Of a DNA stretch of 64,000 nucleotides, positions 26,158 through 34,705 are shown piece after piece. The stretch lies in the NCBI RefSeq assembly GCF_023721415.1, contig NZ_JAMQVC010000002.1, positions 930,001 through 994,000 of the forward strand, read 5' to 3'. This DNA comes from Galbibacter mesophilus. Its GTDB lineage: Bacteria; Bacteroidota; Bacteroidia; Flavobacteriales; Flavobacteriaceae. Both the position numbers and the translations under genes were made by a program. The first letter of the stretch is position 1. Each line of letters starts with the position of its first letter. Under the pieces are notes generated by a model. That model worked only from the letters and a program-made list of their open reading frames with translations, was not told the origin of the DNA and did not search any database.

Positions 26158-27015
26158 CTATAATTTTTTACCCTCTAAAACTTTAACTATAGCCATCTTC
26201 CAAAAAATTCTTTCATAATTGAGAAAATTTAAAATTTTTTCTCCACTTAAACTAGAATAAGTTGGACGTAAAGCCGCCAATTTAAAATCTCTAGTTTTTA
26301 TTTTATTAACCTTAACTGATCGTTTGGCCAAACTAAATATTTCTATTGCAAAGTCATACCAACTTATTTCGCCGTCATTGCTATAATGATATGTACCAAA
26401 TTTTTGGCTTTTCGTGTTTATTAAGAAAATTAAAAACTTTGCCAAGTCGCCCGCATAAGTAGGACTTCCAATTTGATCTCCCACTACATTAATTTCATCT
26501 CTTTCCTCAGCTAATCGTAACATGGTTTTTACGAAATTATTTCCATACTCGGAATACACCCAAGAAGTCCTAACTATAAAATAATTATCTAGAATCTCTT
26601 GTACATATTGCTCACCTTTTAATTTCGAAGCGCCATAAACACTAATTGGATTAGGTTCATCTTCCTCAGTATATGGGTCTTTTTTAGTTCCATCGAACAC
26701 AAAGTCGGTGGAAATATGTATAAAAACAACCTCATTTTTATTGCAAGCATACGCTAAGTATTTTACCGCTTCTCCATTCACCAAAAAGGCTTTATCACTT
26801 TCTTGTTCCGCTTTATCAACTGCAGTGTATGCTGCACAATTGATGCAATAATCATATGCCTGAGAGGGGAAAAAGTCTTCAATATTAGATTTATTGGTAA
26901 TATCTAAGTCTTTGGAGTCTTTAAAATCAAAATATAACTCGGGAAACTCTTTAGCCACATCTCGCAAACACCTCCCTAACTGCCCATTGGCACCAGTAAC
27001 TAATACTTTAGTCAT
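26158..27015 (-). CDS. rfbD: dTDP-4-dehydrorhamnose reductase
   Basis: Last step of dTDP-L-rhamnose synthesis: NAD(P)H-dependent reduction of dTDP-4-keto-L-rhamnose. The extended SDR fold shows VLVTGANGQLGRCL, NCAAYTAVDKAEQE, the STDFVFDG segment, catalytic YGASKLKGE (Y-x3-K), RTSWVYSEYGNNFVKTML and DQIGSPTYAGDLA. The length is normal at 285. It overlaps rfbC by four bases (ATGA). Confidence 0.96.
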   Translation of the reverse strand: MTKVLVTGANGQLGRCLRDVAKEFPELYFDFKDSKDLDITNKSNIEDFFPSQAYDYCINCAAYTAVDKAEQESDKAFLVNGEAVKYLAYACNKNEVVFIHISTDFVFDGTKKDPYTEEDEPNPISVYGASKLKGEQYVQEILDNYFIVRTSWVYSEYGNNFVKTMLRLAEERDEINVVGDQIGSPTYAGDLAKFLIFLINTKSQKFGTYHYSNDGEISWYDFAIEIFSLAKRSVKVNKIKTRDFKLAALRPTYSSLSGEKILNFLNYERIFWKMAIVKVLEGKKL

Positions 27016-27557
27016 AATCGTGCATTTTTCAATCGTGGCAATTCTATATCTTTAGGTGATAATAATAATTCTTCTTTATCTAAAACCCAATCAATATTAA
27101 TGGTAGGATCATTATAGATTATACCTCCTTCTGCCTCTTTATTATAATAATTATCACATTTATAAAAGAATTCAGCCGTTTCGCTCAAAGCTACAAACCC
27201 ATGAGCAAAACCTCGTGGAATAAACAACTGCTTTTTATTTTTTGCGGATAACTCTACAGCTACGTATTCACCAAAAGTTTCTGAACCTTTCCGAATATCT
27301 ACTGCTACATCTAACACTGCTCCTTGTAAAACTCTCACTAGTTTTGCTTGAGCGTGGTCCCCAATCTGGTAATGCAATGCTCTCACCACTCCTTTTTTCG
27401 AAAAAGATTGATTATCCTGTACAAAATTTACTTTTTCGCCAATAGACTTTTCAAATTGTTGATGATTAAAACTTTCATAAAAATATCCTCTTTCATCCTC
27501 AAACACACTTGGTTCTATTATAACACAACCTTCCAGCTTAGTTCTAGTATGCCTCAT
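27012..27557 (-). CDS. rfbC: dTDP-4-dehydrorhamnose 3,5-epimerase
   Basis: Cupin-fold epimerase that inverts C3 and C5 of dTDP-4-keto-6-deoxyglucose. Characteristic residues: PSVFEDERGYFYESFN, NQSFSKKGVVRALHYQ with the catalytic His, LDVAVDIRKGSETFGEYVAV and FIPRGFAHGFVALSE. Length 181 is standard. It lies 2 bp after rfbA. Confidence 0.97.
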   Translation of the reverse strand: MRHTRTKLEGCVIIEPSVFEDERGYFYESFNHQQFEKSIGEKVNFVQDNQSFSKKGVVRALHYQIGDHAQAKLVRVLQGAVLDVAVDIRKGSETFGEYVAVELSAKNKKQLFIPRGFAHGFVALSETAEFFYKCDNYYNKEAEGGIIYNDPTINIDWVLDKEELLLSPKDIELPRLKNARL

Positions 27558-27559
27558 AA

Positions 27560-28429
27560 TTACTTTCTTTCTTTTAACAATCCTAACAAGTTCTTTCCAT
27601 AACCGCTTTTCATTAATGGTCTTGTTAATTGTTTAAATTCTTTTTCATTAATATAACCCATCTCATAGGCTGCTCCCTCAATTGCACCAATTTTCAACCC
27701 TTGGCGTTCCTCTATAACTTCTACAAATTGGGAAGCTTGCATTAAGGACTGAAAGGTCCCCGTATCCAACCAAGCAGTACCTCTATCCATTATACTTACT
27801 TTTAATTTGCCTTTTTCTAAATATACTTTATTAACATCTGTAATTTCCAACTCACCTCTGTTGCTAGGCTTAATATTCTTAGCGATGTTTACTACTTCAT
27901 TATCATAAAAATATATTCCTGGAACTGCATAATTTGATTTGGGATTTTCAGGTTTTTCTTCGATAGAAATCGCCTTACCTCTAGCATCAAACTCTACTAC
28001 CCCATAGCGCTCGGGATCATGAACATGATAAGCGTATACTATTCCACCGTCGGGATCATTATTTGCTTGCAATAATTCACTGAAACCTGTTCCATAAAAG
28101 ATATTATCACCTAAAATTAATGCGACTTTTTCCTTACCGATAAATTCTGCCCCAATAATAAAAGCTTCAGCCAGACCATTTGGTTCTGCCTGCACTGCGT
28201 ATTCAAATTGACAACCATATTTTTTACCATCACCCAATAACTCTTTAAATAATGGCAAATCTTTTGACGTCGAAATAATCAAAATCTCATTGATACCGGC
28301 ACGCATTAAAGTAGAAAGTGGATAATAAATCATTGGCTTATCATAAACAGGCATTAACTGTTTACTTACGCTGAGTGTTAATGGGTGCAATCTTGTTCCA
28401 GAACCACCTGCAAGAATAATTCCTTTCAT
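27560..28429 (-). CDS. rfbA: Glucose-1-phosphate thymidylyltransferase
   Basis: Makes dTDP-glucose from dTTP and glucose 1-phosphate. The nucleotide-binding start [19 protein letters not shown], then [41 protein letters not shown] and [10 protein letters not shown] identify the short RmlA type (289 residues). This is the committed step and in known RmlA enzymes is feedback-inhibited by dTDP-rhamnose. Confidence 0.97.
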   Translation of the reverse strand: MKGIILAGGSGTRLHPLTLSVSKQLMPVYDKPMIYYPLSTLMRAGINEILIISTSKDLPLFKELLGDGKKYGCQFEYAVQAEPNGLAEAFIIGAEFIGKEKVALILGDNIFYGTGFSELLQANNDPDGGIVYAYHVHDPERYGVVEFDARGKAISIEEKPENPKSNYAVPGIYFYDNEVVNIAKNIKPSNRGELEITDVNKVYLEKGKLKVSIMDRGTAWLDTGTFQSLMQASQFVEVIEERQGLKIGAIEGAAYEMGYINEKEFKQLTRPLMKSGYGKNLLGLLKERK

Positions 28430-28433
28430 TGCT

Positions 28434-29483
28434 CTAGTTTTGATATTGGTTAAAATAATATTTTTGGTATTGTCCCGATGTTACCTTCTGCAACCAATCT
28501 TGATTATCAATATACCAATCAATAGTCTTGGCCAACCCTTGCTCAAAGGTAACGGAAGGCTCCCAACCTAGTTCTTTGTTAATTTTAGAGGCATCTATGG
28601 CATAGCGTAAATCATGACCTGGTCTATCTTTCACATAAGCTATTAACTTTTCAGACTCTCCTTGTTTTCTATTTAGGCGCTTGTCCATCAATCCACACAA
28701 CAATTTAACCAAATCTATATTTTTCCATTCATTAAAACCTCCAATATTATAAGTTTCCTGATTTCCGCCTTTATGAAAAACTAAATCTATAGCTCTTGCG
28801 TGATCGATTACGTAAAGCCAATCACGCGTGTAATTACCATCCCCATAAACAGGTAAAGGCTTTTTATTGACTATATTATTTATAAAAAGAGGGATCAATT
28901 TTTCAGGAAAGTGATTAGGACCATAGTTATTTGAACAATTGCTTATAACATATGGCAATCCATAGGTTTCTCCATACGCTCTCACAAAGTGATCGGAACT
29001 AGCTTTAGAAGCTGAATATGGAGAATTTGGTTCGTATGATGTATCTTCAGTAAAAAGCCCTTCTTCGCCTAGAGAACCATACACTTCATCCGTACTTACA
29101 TGATAAAATCTTTTATTGGTAAAATCATCTTTCCATAGATCCTTTGCAGCATTTAGTAAGTTCATTGTACCAATCACATTGGTTTTAACAAAAGCTAAAG
29201 GATCGGTTATTGAGCGGTCCACGTGACTTTCAGCAGCTAAATGAACAACACCATCAAATTTATATTCTTTGAATAATTTATTAATGAAATCAGCGTCTAC
29301 TATGTCACCTTTTACAAAATTATAATTAGAATTATTTTCAATATCCTTGAGGTTTTCGAGGTTACCTGCATAAGTTAATGCATCTAAATTGATTATTCTA
29401 TACTCTGTATACTTCGTTGCAAATAAACGCACAACATGGGAGCCAATAAAGCCTGCGCCCCCCGTTATTAAAATTGTTTTCAT
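28434..29483 (-). CDS. rfbB: dTDP-glucose 4,6-dehydratase
   Basis: NAD-dependent SDR enzyme that makes dTDP-4-keto-6-deoxyglucose. The sequence shows [47 protein letters not shown], the catalytic [19 protein letters not shown] and [13 protein letters not shown]. It is 349 residues and the first gene of the minus-strand polysaccharide operon, directly behind a perfect promoter. Sixteen genes follow in the same direction with mostly zero to short gaps. Confidence 0.97.
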   Translation of the reverse strand: MKTILITGGAGFIGSHVVRLFATKYTEYRIINLDALTYAGNLENLKDIENNSNYNFVKGDIVDADFINKLFKEYKFDGVVHLAAESHVDRSITDPLAFVKTNVIGTMNLLNAAKDLWKDDFTNKRFYHVSTDEVYGSLGEEGLFTEDTSYEPNSPYSASKASSDHFVRAYGETYGLPYVISNCSNNYGPNHFPEKLIPLFINNIVNKKPLPVYGDGNYTRDWLYVIDHARAIDLVFHKGGNQETYNIGGFNEWKNIDLVKLLCGLMDKRLNRKQGESEKLIAYVKDRPGHDLRYAIDASKINKELGWEPSVTFEQGLAKTIDWYIDNQDWLQKVTSGQYQKYYFNQYQN

Positions 29484-29504
29484 GACTACTTTTCAATAAT
29501 TCTT

Positions 29505-29534
29505 CAAAAATACAACATTCAATTTCCTAGCCAA
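29505..29534 (-). promoter_or_regulatory. Promoter of the polysaccharide operon
   Basis: Minus strand: TTG (29532-29534), 19 bases, TATTTTTG (29505-29512). This is a perfect Bacteroidetes-type promoter about 22 bases before the rfbB ATG and is the only strong one I see for the block down to 13700. Confidence 0.8.
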
Positions 29535-29930
29535 GTTTTTTTTAGAATTATTACTATCACCTTGGAGTGTTTATTTGTTAAATTGTTGAGTTATGAAGCA
29601 ACAAAGGCGCAAAGTTTCACTGGGGCAAAGTGTTATAGTAGGTAGTTATTTGTTTTATTGTTGAATTGTTAAGTCGTTCAGTTGCTAAGGCGCTAAGTGA
29701 AGAGATGCAAATCCACAGAGGTTTTAGTTAGTAGTCTTTTATTGGCTACTGAACACTGAAAACTGCCTACTTAATTCTTGCAACCGTATAACAATTTACA
29801 TATACAATGGTTCGACACACTGAAGCCACTTTCGGCACAGGCTCTCAGGGTGACATCAGAAAGACCCTGAAACCCTGCCTGCCATTCGGGCGGGAAGTCC
29901 GAACAAAACTTGAAACTTCTTTTGGAAAGA
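29535..29930. other. Gene-free gap with degenerate repeats
   Basis: Bases 29570-29630 and 29650-29710 are degenerate heptamer-like runs (TTGTTGAGTTATGAAGC, GTTGAATTGTTAAGTCG, GGCGCAAAG and similar). Bases 29805-29905 hold GC-richer words with small inverted repeats, including a stem around 29875-29893. A 63-codon open frame (29771-29962) has no protein-like features. Confidence 0.5.
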
Positions 29931-29949
29931 TGCTGAAATAAATTCAGCA
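29931..29949 (-). terminator. Hairpin after cysN
   Basis: TGCTGAA (29931-29937) and TTCAGCA (29943-29949) form a perfect 7-bp stem with a 5-base loop, five bases after the cysN stop on the minus strand. Only a short interrupted T-run follows, so it is a probable but weak operon terminator. Confidence 0.45.
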
Positions 29950-29954
29950 AACTA

Positions 29955-31211
29955 TCACACAATCATACCTGCAGCAACGGTTTGGTTGGTTGCGGGGTCG
30001 ACTAGGATTAAGCTTCCGGTGTTTCGGTTTTCCCTGTATGAATCGAATAACAACGGCTTGGTGGTTCGTAATTTTACCTTGCAAATATCGTTCATCCCCA
30101 TTTCTTTATCTTCACTGCTTCGGGCTAAGGTATTGATATCAATTTTATAAATAACCTCTTTTACCATCGCCATCTGCTCATTGGATGTGTGCCTTACTAC
30201 ATACTTTGTTCTTGGTTTGGCGGCTTCATTGTTCAACCAACATAGCATCACTTCCAGATCTTGAGACGACTCGGGTTTGTTTTTGGTTCGTACAATCATA
30301 TCCCCACGGCTAATGTCTATATCATCTTCCAAAGTAATGGAAACCGACATTGGCGCGTAGGCTTCATCCAGTTCATTTTCAAGGGTATCTATTGACTTAA
30401 TTTTCGAAGTAAAACCAGATGGCATCACGGTAATTTCATCACCTTTTCTAAAGATTCCGCTGGCAATTCTACCAGCGTAGCCACGATAATCCCTATGTTC
30501 GTCGCTTTGCGGTCTCAACACCGTTTGAACAGGAAAACGAGCATCAACTTTATTTATATCGCTGCTTATATGCATGGTTTCCAAGGTATGCAACAACGGA
30601 GCCCCTTGATACCAAGCCATATTTTCAGAGCGCTTCACCACATTGTCGCCCAACAAGGCACTAATCGGAATAAAACGCACGTCTTTAACTAATAATTTTG
30701 AAGAAAACTCCTCGAACTGAGCGATAATTTTATCGTATGCTTCTTCTTTAAACTCCACCAAATCCATTTTATTGATACAAACAATGATGTGTGGAATCTG
30801 CAGCAAGGAAGCTATAAATGCATGTCGCTTGGTTTGTTCGATGACCCCGTGACGCGCATCCACCAAAATAATGGCGGCGTTGGCCGTTGAGGCTCCCGTA
30901 ATCATATTCCTGGTATATTGGATATGACCGGGCGTATCAGCAATAATAAACTTACGCTTAGGCGTGGTAAAGTATCGGTAAGCCACATCAATAGTAATTC
31001 CTTGTTCGCGCTCGTCCCTTAATCCGTCGGTGAACAAAGCTAAATCTACTCCATTATGACCTTTTTTCTTACTGGTACTTTCAATCGCTTCTAACTGATC
31101 CTCGAAAATCGATTTGGAATCAAATAAAAGTCTTCCTATTAAGGTACTTTTTCCATCGTCCACACTTCCCGCTGTGGTAAATCTTAGTAATTGGTTGTTG
31201 TCTATCTGCAT
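29955..31211 (-). CDS. cysN: Sulfate adenylyltransferase subunit 1 (GTPase)
   Basis: GTPase subunit of ATP sulfurylase; GTP hydrolysis drives formation of adenosine 5'-phosphosulfate. EF-Tu-like motifs: TTAGSVDDGKSTLIGRLLFD (P loop), the switch region DEREQGITIDVAYRYF, ADTPGHIQYTRNM and NKMDLVEF, followed by beta-barrel domains. No CysC domain is fused at the C terminus; cysC is separate here. An upstream in-frame extension to 31244 lies in a repeat-like stretch, so ATG 31211 (MQIDNNQLLRFT) is chosen. It is normally directly linked to cysD, but here a four-helix-bundle gene separates them. Confidence 0.95.
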   Translation of the reverse strand: MQIDNNQLLRFTTAGSVDDGKSTLIGRLLFDSKSIFEDQLEAIESTSKKKGHNGVDLALFTDGLRDEREQGITIDVAYRYFTTPKRKFIIADTPGHIQYTRNMITGASTANAAIILVDARHGVIEQTKRHAFIASLLQIPHIIVCINKMDLVEFKEEAYDKIIAQFEEFSSKLLVKDVRFIPISALLGDNVVKRSENMAWYQGAPLLHTLETMHISSDINKVDARFPVQTVLRPQSDEHRDYRGYAGRIASGIFRKGDEITVMPSGFTSKIKSIDTLENELDEAYAPMSVSITLEDDIDISRGDMIVRTKNKPESSQDLEVMLCWLNNEAAKPRTKYVVRHTSNEQMAMVKEVIYKIDINTLARSSEDKEMGMNDICKVKLRTTKPLLFDSYRENRNTGSLILVDPATNQTVAAGMIV

Positions 31212-31243
31212 TATTTTTGGCTTTAGGCAATAAGCTTTATGCA
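31212..31243. repeat. Heptamer-like repeat on the cysN side of the four-helix-bundle gene
   Basis: Read on the minus strand this gap gives successive 7-base words TAGTGCA, TAAAGCT, TATTGCC, TAAAGCC. It resembles, as an imperfect inverted copy, the GCATAAG-type heptamers on the other side of the gene at 31614-31634. Confidence 0.55.
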
Positions 31244-31597
31244 CTAGGCTATTAACTTTTTGCTTAAATTATATAGTTTTCTTTTTATCTCATTAATCCT
31301 TAAATCCAATCTTTCAAATGTATTATTCGAAATATAATTTAAATCCTTTGAAAGAAGTATAAAATATTCCAATTCATGAGCTGATCCTAAACAAATTTGA
31401 ATAAATCTATTAAAGTCTTTATCCGAATCTCTTCCACATCCTTCACTAAAATTTGATGGTATTGAATATGCAGCCCTTTGCATTTGAGATATCAATTGAA
31501 ATTTCTCTTCTGAAGGAAAATCTTTAGTCACTTTGTAGACTTCCAAAGTAAACTCATGACTTACACTCCAAACATTATATTTCTTAAAATCCCTCAT
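31244..31597 (-). CDS. Four-helix bundle protein (S23/IVS-encoded family)
   Basis: A 117-residue all-helical protein: MRDFKKYNVWSVSHEFTLEV, YKVTKDFPSEEKFQLISQMQ, RAAYSIPSNFSEGCGRDSDK, and HELEYFILLSKDLNYIS. The S-I-P-S-N-F-x-E-G-x-G-R signature is typical of the family first found in intervening sequences of 23S rRNA genes and structurally like the Avd protein of diversity-generating retroelements. Function is unknown. It sits between cysD and cysN, normally adjacent genes, and has heptamer repeats on both sides, which suggests insertion as a cassette. The frame opens at 31624, but ATG 31597 starts the conserved region; the extra nine codons lie in the repeat. Confidence 0.88.
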   Translation of the reverse strand: MRDFKKYNVWSVSHEFTLEVYKVTKDFPSEEKFQLISQMQRAAYSIPSNFSEGCGRDSDKDFNRFIQICLGSAHELEYFILLSKDLNYISNNTFERLDLRINEIKRKLYNLSKKLIA

Positions 31598-31613
31598 ATT
31601 ATCTACTCCCAGA

Positions 31614-31634
31614 GCATAAGGCATAAAGCATAAG
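31614..31634. repeat. Three tandem heptamers before the four-helix-bundle gene
   Basis: GCATAAG, GCATAAA and GCATAAG occur head to tail in the short gap between cysD and the four-helix-bundle gene. Together with the related words at 31212-31243 they frame the gene. Confidence 0.75.
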
Positions 31635-31661
31635 GCCTATATATAGTATCAAACCTTATTC

Positions 31662-32567
31662 TTAAAAATACCCCTGTCTTTTCCGGTCTTCCATGGCGGT
31701 TTCAGAACGCTTGTCGTCGGAACGGTTACCGCGCTCGGTTTGTCGCATGGCAGATACTTCTTGAGCGATTTTTTCAACAGTATCGGCATCACTTTCTATT
31801 CCTCCGGTAATGGTAATATCACCTAAAGTTCGAAAACGGATTTTCTTACTTACCACTTCTTCATTTTCTTCTAACTGAAGAAATTCAGAATACGGAATCC
31901 ACGAATTACTCCTCCAAACTACTTTGCGTTCGTGAGCAAAATATAAAGACGGAATTTGAATGTTTTCCCTGTTGATGTAGTTCCAAACATCCATTTCTGT
32001 CCAGTTACTGATAGGAAAAGCCCTAAAATGCTCTCCTTCAAAATGTTTCCCATTAAATATGTTCCATAATTCCGGACGCTGATTTTTAGGATCCCACTGA
32101 CCGAAATCATCTCGATGGGAGAAGAAACGCTCCTTGGCGCGTGCTTTTTCCTCATCACGGCGACCACCACCAATAGCACAATCTACCTTGTTATCTTCAA
32201 TAGCATCCAACAAAGTAGTAATCTGCAATGCGTTACGTGTTGCGTTTTTCCCTTTCTCCTCGGCCACACGACCTTGGTCAATAGATTCTTGTACCGAACC
32301 AACTATAAGTCGAACGCCGAGACTTTCAATTAAATCGTCGCGGAATTTAATGGTTTCTGGAAAATTATGCCCTGTATCCACGTGCATCAAAGCAAACGGA
32401 ATCTTTGCAGGGTAGAATGCTTTTTTTGCTAAATGGGTCACTACAATAGAATCCTTTCCTCCGGAAAATAAAATAACCGGATTGTCAAACTGTGCCCATA
32501 CTTCTCGGAGTACATAAATTGCTTCCGATTCTAATTCGTCTAAATAATTTAAATAATACTTACTCAT
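31662..32567 (-). CDS. cysD: Sulfate adenylyltransferase subunit 2
   Basis: Catalytic subunit of ATP sulfurylase (PP-loop ATP pyrophosphatase fold), forming adenosine 5'-phosphosulfate from sulfate and ATP with CysN. The PP-loop is VILFSGGKDSIVVTHLAKKA; further marks are FALMHVDTGHNFPETI, GGRRDEEKARAKERFFSHRD, FPISNWTEMDVWNYI and the C-terminal RSETAMEDRKRQGYF. The length of 301 is standard. Confidence 0.97.
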   Translation of the reverse strand: MSKYYLNYLDELESEAIYVLREVWAQFDNPVILFSGGKDSIVVTHLAKKAFYPAKIPFALMHVDTGHNFPETIKFRDDLIESLGVRLIVGSVQESIDQGRVAEEKGKNATRNALQITTLLDAIEDNKVDCAIGGGRRDEEKARAKERFFSHRDDFGQWDPKNQRPELWNIFNGKHFEGEHFRAFPISNWTEMDVWNYINRENIQIPSLYFAHERKVVWRSNSWIPYSEFLQLEENEEVVSKKIRFRTLGDITITGGIESDADTVEKIAQEVSAMRQTERGNRSDDKRSETAMEDRKRQGYF

Positions 32568-33158
32568 TTAGAGGTATAATTTATCTTTTACTTCGTTATA
32601 TATTTTTTCAACGGCTTCCGCCACACTTTCGTTTTCTTCCACCACCACATCGGCCGCTTCTGGAGTTTCGTAAGGAGCATTAAATCCTGTTAGATTTTTT
32701 AAACTCCCTTCTTCTGCCCTTTTGTACAAGCCTTTCGGGTCTCTTTTTTTACAGGTCTCCAAGCTTGTATTTACAAATACTTCGACAAATATATTAGGTT
32801 TTATTGTCTTTTCTACATATTCTCTATCTTTTTTGTAGGGTGATACGAAACTTGCCAAAACAACCGCTCCAGATTTCAATAATAAATCGGCTATTTCGGC
32901 TACTCTGCGTAGATTCTCAGAACGATCTTCTGCACTGAAATCCAACCCTTTGCACAAACTACCTCGCACATTATCACCATCCAAAACCATGGTGCGTACT
33001 TTTTCTGAAATTAATTTTTGCTCCAACGCATCGGCAATAGTAGATTTACCCGAACCCGATAATCCGGTAAACCAAATAAGCAACGAATGGTGTCCGCTTA
33101 ACAAATTGCGGTCCTCTTGCGTTGTTTTAAATTGATATGGATATAAATCCTCTCCCAC
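32568..33158 (-). CDS. cysC: Adenylylsulfate kinase
   Basis: Phosphorylates adenosine 5'-phosphosulfate to PAPS. Walker A lies in WFTGLSGSGKSTIADALEQK, followed by VLDGDNVRGSLCKGLDFSAE, DRSENLRRVAEIADLLLKSG, ASFVSPYKKDRE and DPKGLYKRAEEG. Length 196 is normal. The start is GTG at 33158, two bases after the upstream DUF2061 gene; no ATG is available without losing the conserved N-terminal NLLSGHHS-type segment. Confidence 0.96.
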   Translation of the reverse strand: MGEDLYPYQFKTTQEDRNLLSGHHSLLIWFTGLSGSGKSTIADALEQKLISEKVRTMVLDGDNVRGSLCKGLDFSAEDRSENLRRVAEIADLLLKSGAVVLASFVSPYKKDREYVEKTIKPNIFVEVFVNTSLETCKKRDPKGLYKRAEEGSLKNLTGFNAPYETPEAADVVVEENESVAEAVEKIYNEVKDKLYL

Positions 33159-33160
33159 TT

Positions 33161-33574
33161 TTATGCGTTGCTTTTACGTTTATCCAATCCGAAATTAATT
33201 TTATACCATGTCCTTTCGTGCAAATAATATAATATCATTTTTGTAACCACTTCGGCAAAGCCAATTTTTAATCCTGTAAGCGGATTACCGGAAATTATCC
33301 ATGCCCACAGCATGGTATCAATTGTTCCAAGGACCCGCCAAGTAAGCGTTTTATACAAGTGACGCTTTTTACTTTCGGGAACATTGGCTTTAAACCAAAT
33401 ACGCTCGTGAAAATAATACAAAATCATTTTTGTAATCACTTCTGCGAAGCCAATTTTTAATCCTGTAAAGGGATTACCCGAAATTATCCATGACAATAAA
33501 ATTGTATCTATAGTGCCTACTATGCGCCATGTGACGGCTTTGGCTATGTGTCTTTTTCTACTTTTATCTTGCAT
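33161..33574 (-). CDS. Tandem DUF2061 membrane protein in the sulfate operon
   Basis: A 137-residue protein made of two copies of the same module. Residues about 6-66 begin KRHIAKAVTWRIVGTIDTIL and residues about 70-130 begin KRHLYKTLTWRVLGTIDTML; each continues with W-I-I-S-G-N-P-x-T-G-L-K-I-G-F-A-E-V and a M-I-L-Y-Y-x-H-E-R end. Each module has two short hydrophobic segments. DUF2061 has no known biochemical function but is found next to PAPS genes in other bacteria. Its ATG overlaps the cysQ stop (TAATG). Confidence 0.87.
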   Translation of the reverse strand: MQDKSRKRHIAKAVTWRIVGTIDTILLSWIISGNPFTGLKIGFAEVITKMILYYFHERIWFKANVPESKKRHLYKTLTWRVLGTIDTMLWAWIISGNPLTGLKIGFAEVVTKMILYYLHERTWYKINFGLDKRKSNA

Positions 33575-34368
33575 TAATGTACAACAAAAGATGGGTTTAC
33601 CAGCTCTTTTTTATTATAGGTTAATGGTTTTTCGGTTTTGCTATGCAATACTTCAAAACCTACCGCCTTGCAAATTGCATGTCCCGCTGCGGTATCCCAT
33701 TCCATGGTGGGCGAAAATCTTGGGTATACATTTGCTTTTCCTTCCGCCAATAAACAAAATTTCAGCGAACTACCCACCGAAACGAAGGTAATGTTCTTTC
33801 CATCATCATTTAGTTTCTCAATATATTTCTTTGTTTCTGAAGAAAAATGAGAACGGCTTCCCACTATTTTTACTTCGGAAGTCAATTCCCTTTTTTGAGG
33901 CAATTCTTCTGATAACTTTTTATAGTCTTCTGAAAAATGTTCCAATTGTATACGGAAGGCTTTTTTCTTTTCCACATCTGAAAAATATAACATATTAGTC
34001 ACTGGCACATAAATTACCCCTAAAACAGGAGCTCCATCTTCCACTAAAGCAATATTGACCGTAAATTCTCCGTTTCTTTTGATAAACTCCTTGGTGCCGT
34101 CCAACGGATCTACAATCCAACAACGCTTCCATTTTTTCCGCTCTTCGTAATCCAAAGTCTTACTTTCCTCACTGATAATTGGTATGCCCGTTTCTTGTAA
34201 ATGACTTACAATAATCCGGTTTGCATCTTTGTCTGCCAACGTAATCGGAGAATTATCCTGTTTTGAGGAAACTTCAAAATCGTCCCTTTCGTAAATCTTC
34301 AAAATCTCAGCACCGGCTTCCAGAGAAGCTTTCACCGCCGTATCTAACAATTCTTTAAATGCAATCAT
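33574..34368 (-). CDS. cysQ: 3'(2'),5'-bisphosphate nucleotidase
   Basis: Magnesium-dependent phosphatase that hydrolyses PAP (left after sulfotransfer) to AMP. The inositol-monophosphatase fold shows SPITLADKDANRIIVSHLQE, PIISEESKTLDYEE, the metal site WIVDPLDGTKEFIKRNGEFT and the distal ARFSP-like PRFSPTMEWDTAAGHAICKA. 264 residues. It is the first gene of the operon. PAP recycling matters when PAPS is used as sulfate donor, which fits sulfation as well as reduction. Confidence 0.95.
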   Translation of the reverse strand: MIAFKELLDTAVKASLEAGAEILKIYERDDFEVSSKQDNSPITLADKDANRIIVSHLQETGIPIISEESKTLDYEERKKWKRCWIVDPLDGTKEFIKRNGEFTVNIALVEDGAPVLGVIYVPVTNMLYFSDVEKKKAFRIQLEHFSEDYKKLSEELPQKRELTSEVKIVGSRSHFSSETKKYIEKLNDDGKNITFVSVGSSLKFCLLAEGKANVYPRFSPTMEWDTAAGHAICKAVGFEVLHSKTEKPLTYNKKELVNPSFVVH

Positions 34369-34390
34369 GAATTTTTCAGCAAATAGATTT

Positions 34391-34420
34391 CAAAAATACT
34401 ATAAATGCCATCGACTACAA
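34391..34420 (-). promoter_or_regulatory. Promoter of the sulfate-activation operon
   Basis: Minus strand: TTG (34418-34420), 19 bases, TATTTTTG (34391-34398), identical in layout to the lpdA and rfbB promoters. It lies about 22 bases before the cysQ ATG. Confidence 0.8.
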
Positions 34421-34439
34421 GTTATATTTATAAAAGGTT

Positions 34440-34705
34440 AGCAGGTTTTTGTTTATTTGTTGAGTGGTGAAGCTTTACAGTAAGCAGTAGGCAATCGCAG
34501 TAGGTAGTTAGTTGGTTAATCGTTGATCTGTTAAATCGTTGAGCTGTTAAGGTGCTGAGGGTAGAGGTGCAGAGTGGAAAAGTTCTTAGTTATATAGGAC
34601 AGAAACAGAAACTTCAAACTAGAAACCATTAAAAACTCCAGCTTCAATTGTCCGTCTTCGTGCTCCTGTCTTTTGGCTTCAAAAGCCCATATATTTACTT
34701 GTTTT
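34440..34705. other. Gap with degenerate heptamer-like repeats
   Basis: Bases 34450-34580 repeat words like GTTAATCGTTGATCTG, GTTAAATCGTTGAGC and AGGTGCTGAGG. Bases 34615-34680 (AACTTCAAACTAGAAACC and following) resemble 7527-7590, next to the other 21-bp array. No gene is visible. Confidence 0.55.

Noticed and set aside
29771-29962. 63-codon open frame after cysN
   Set aside because: Low complexity, overlaps the cysN stop and the hairpin, and has no recognisable domain or start signal.
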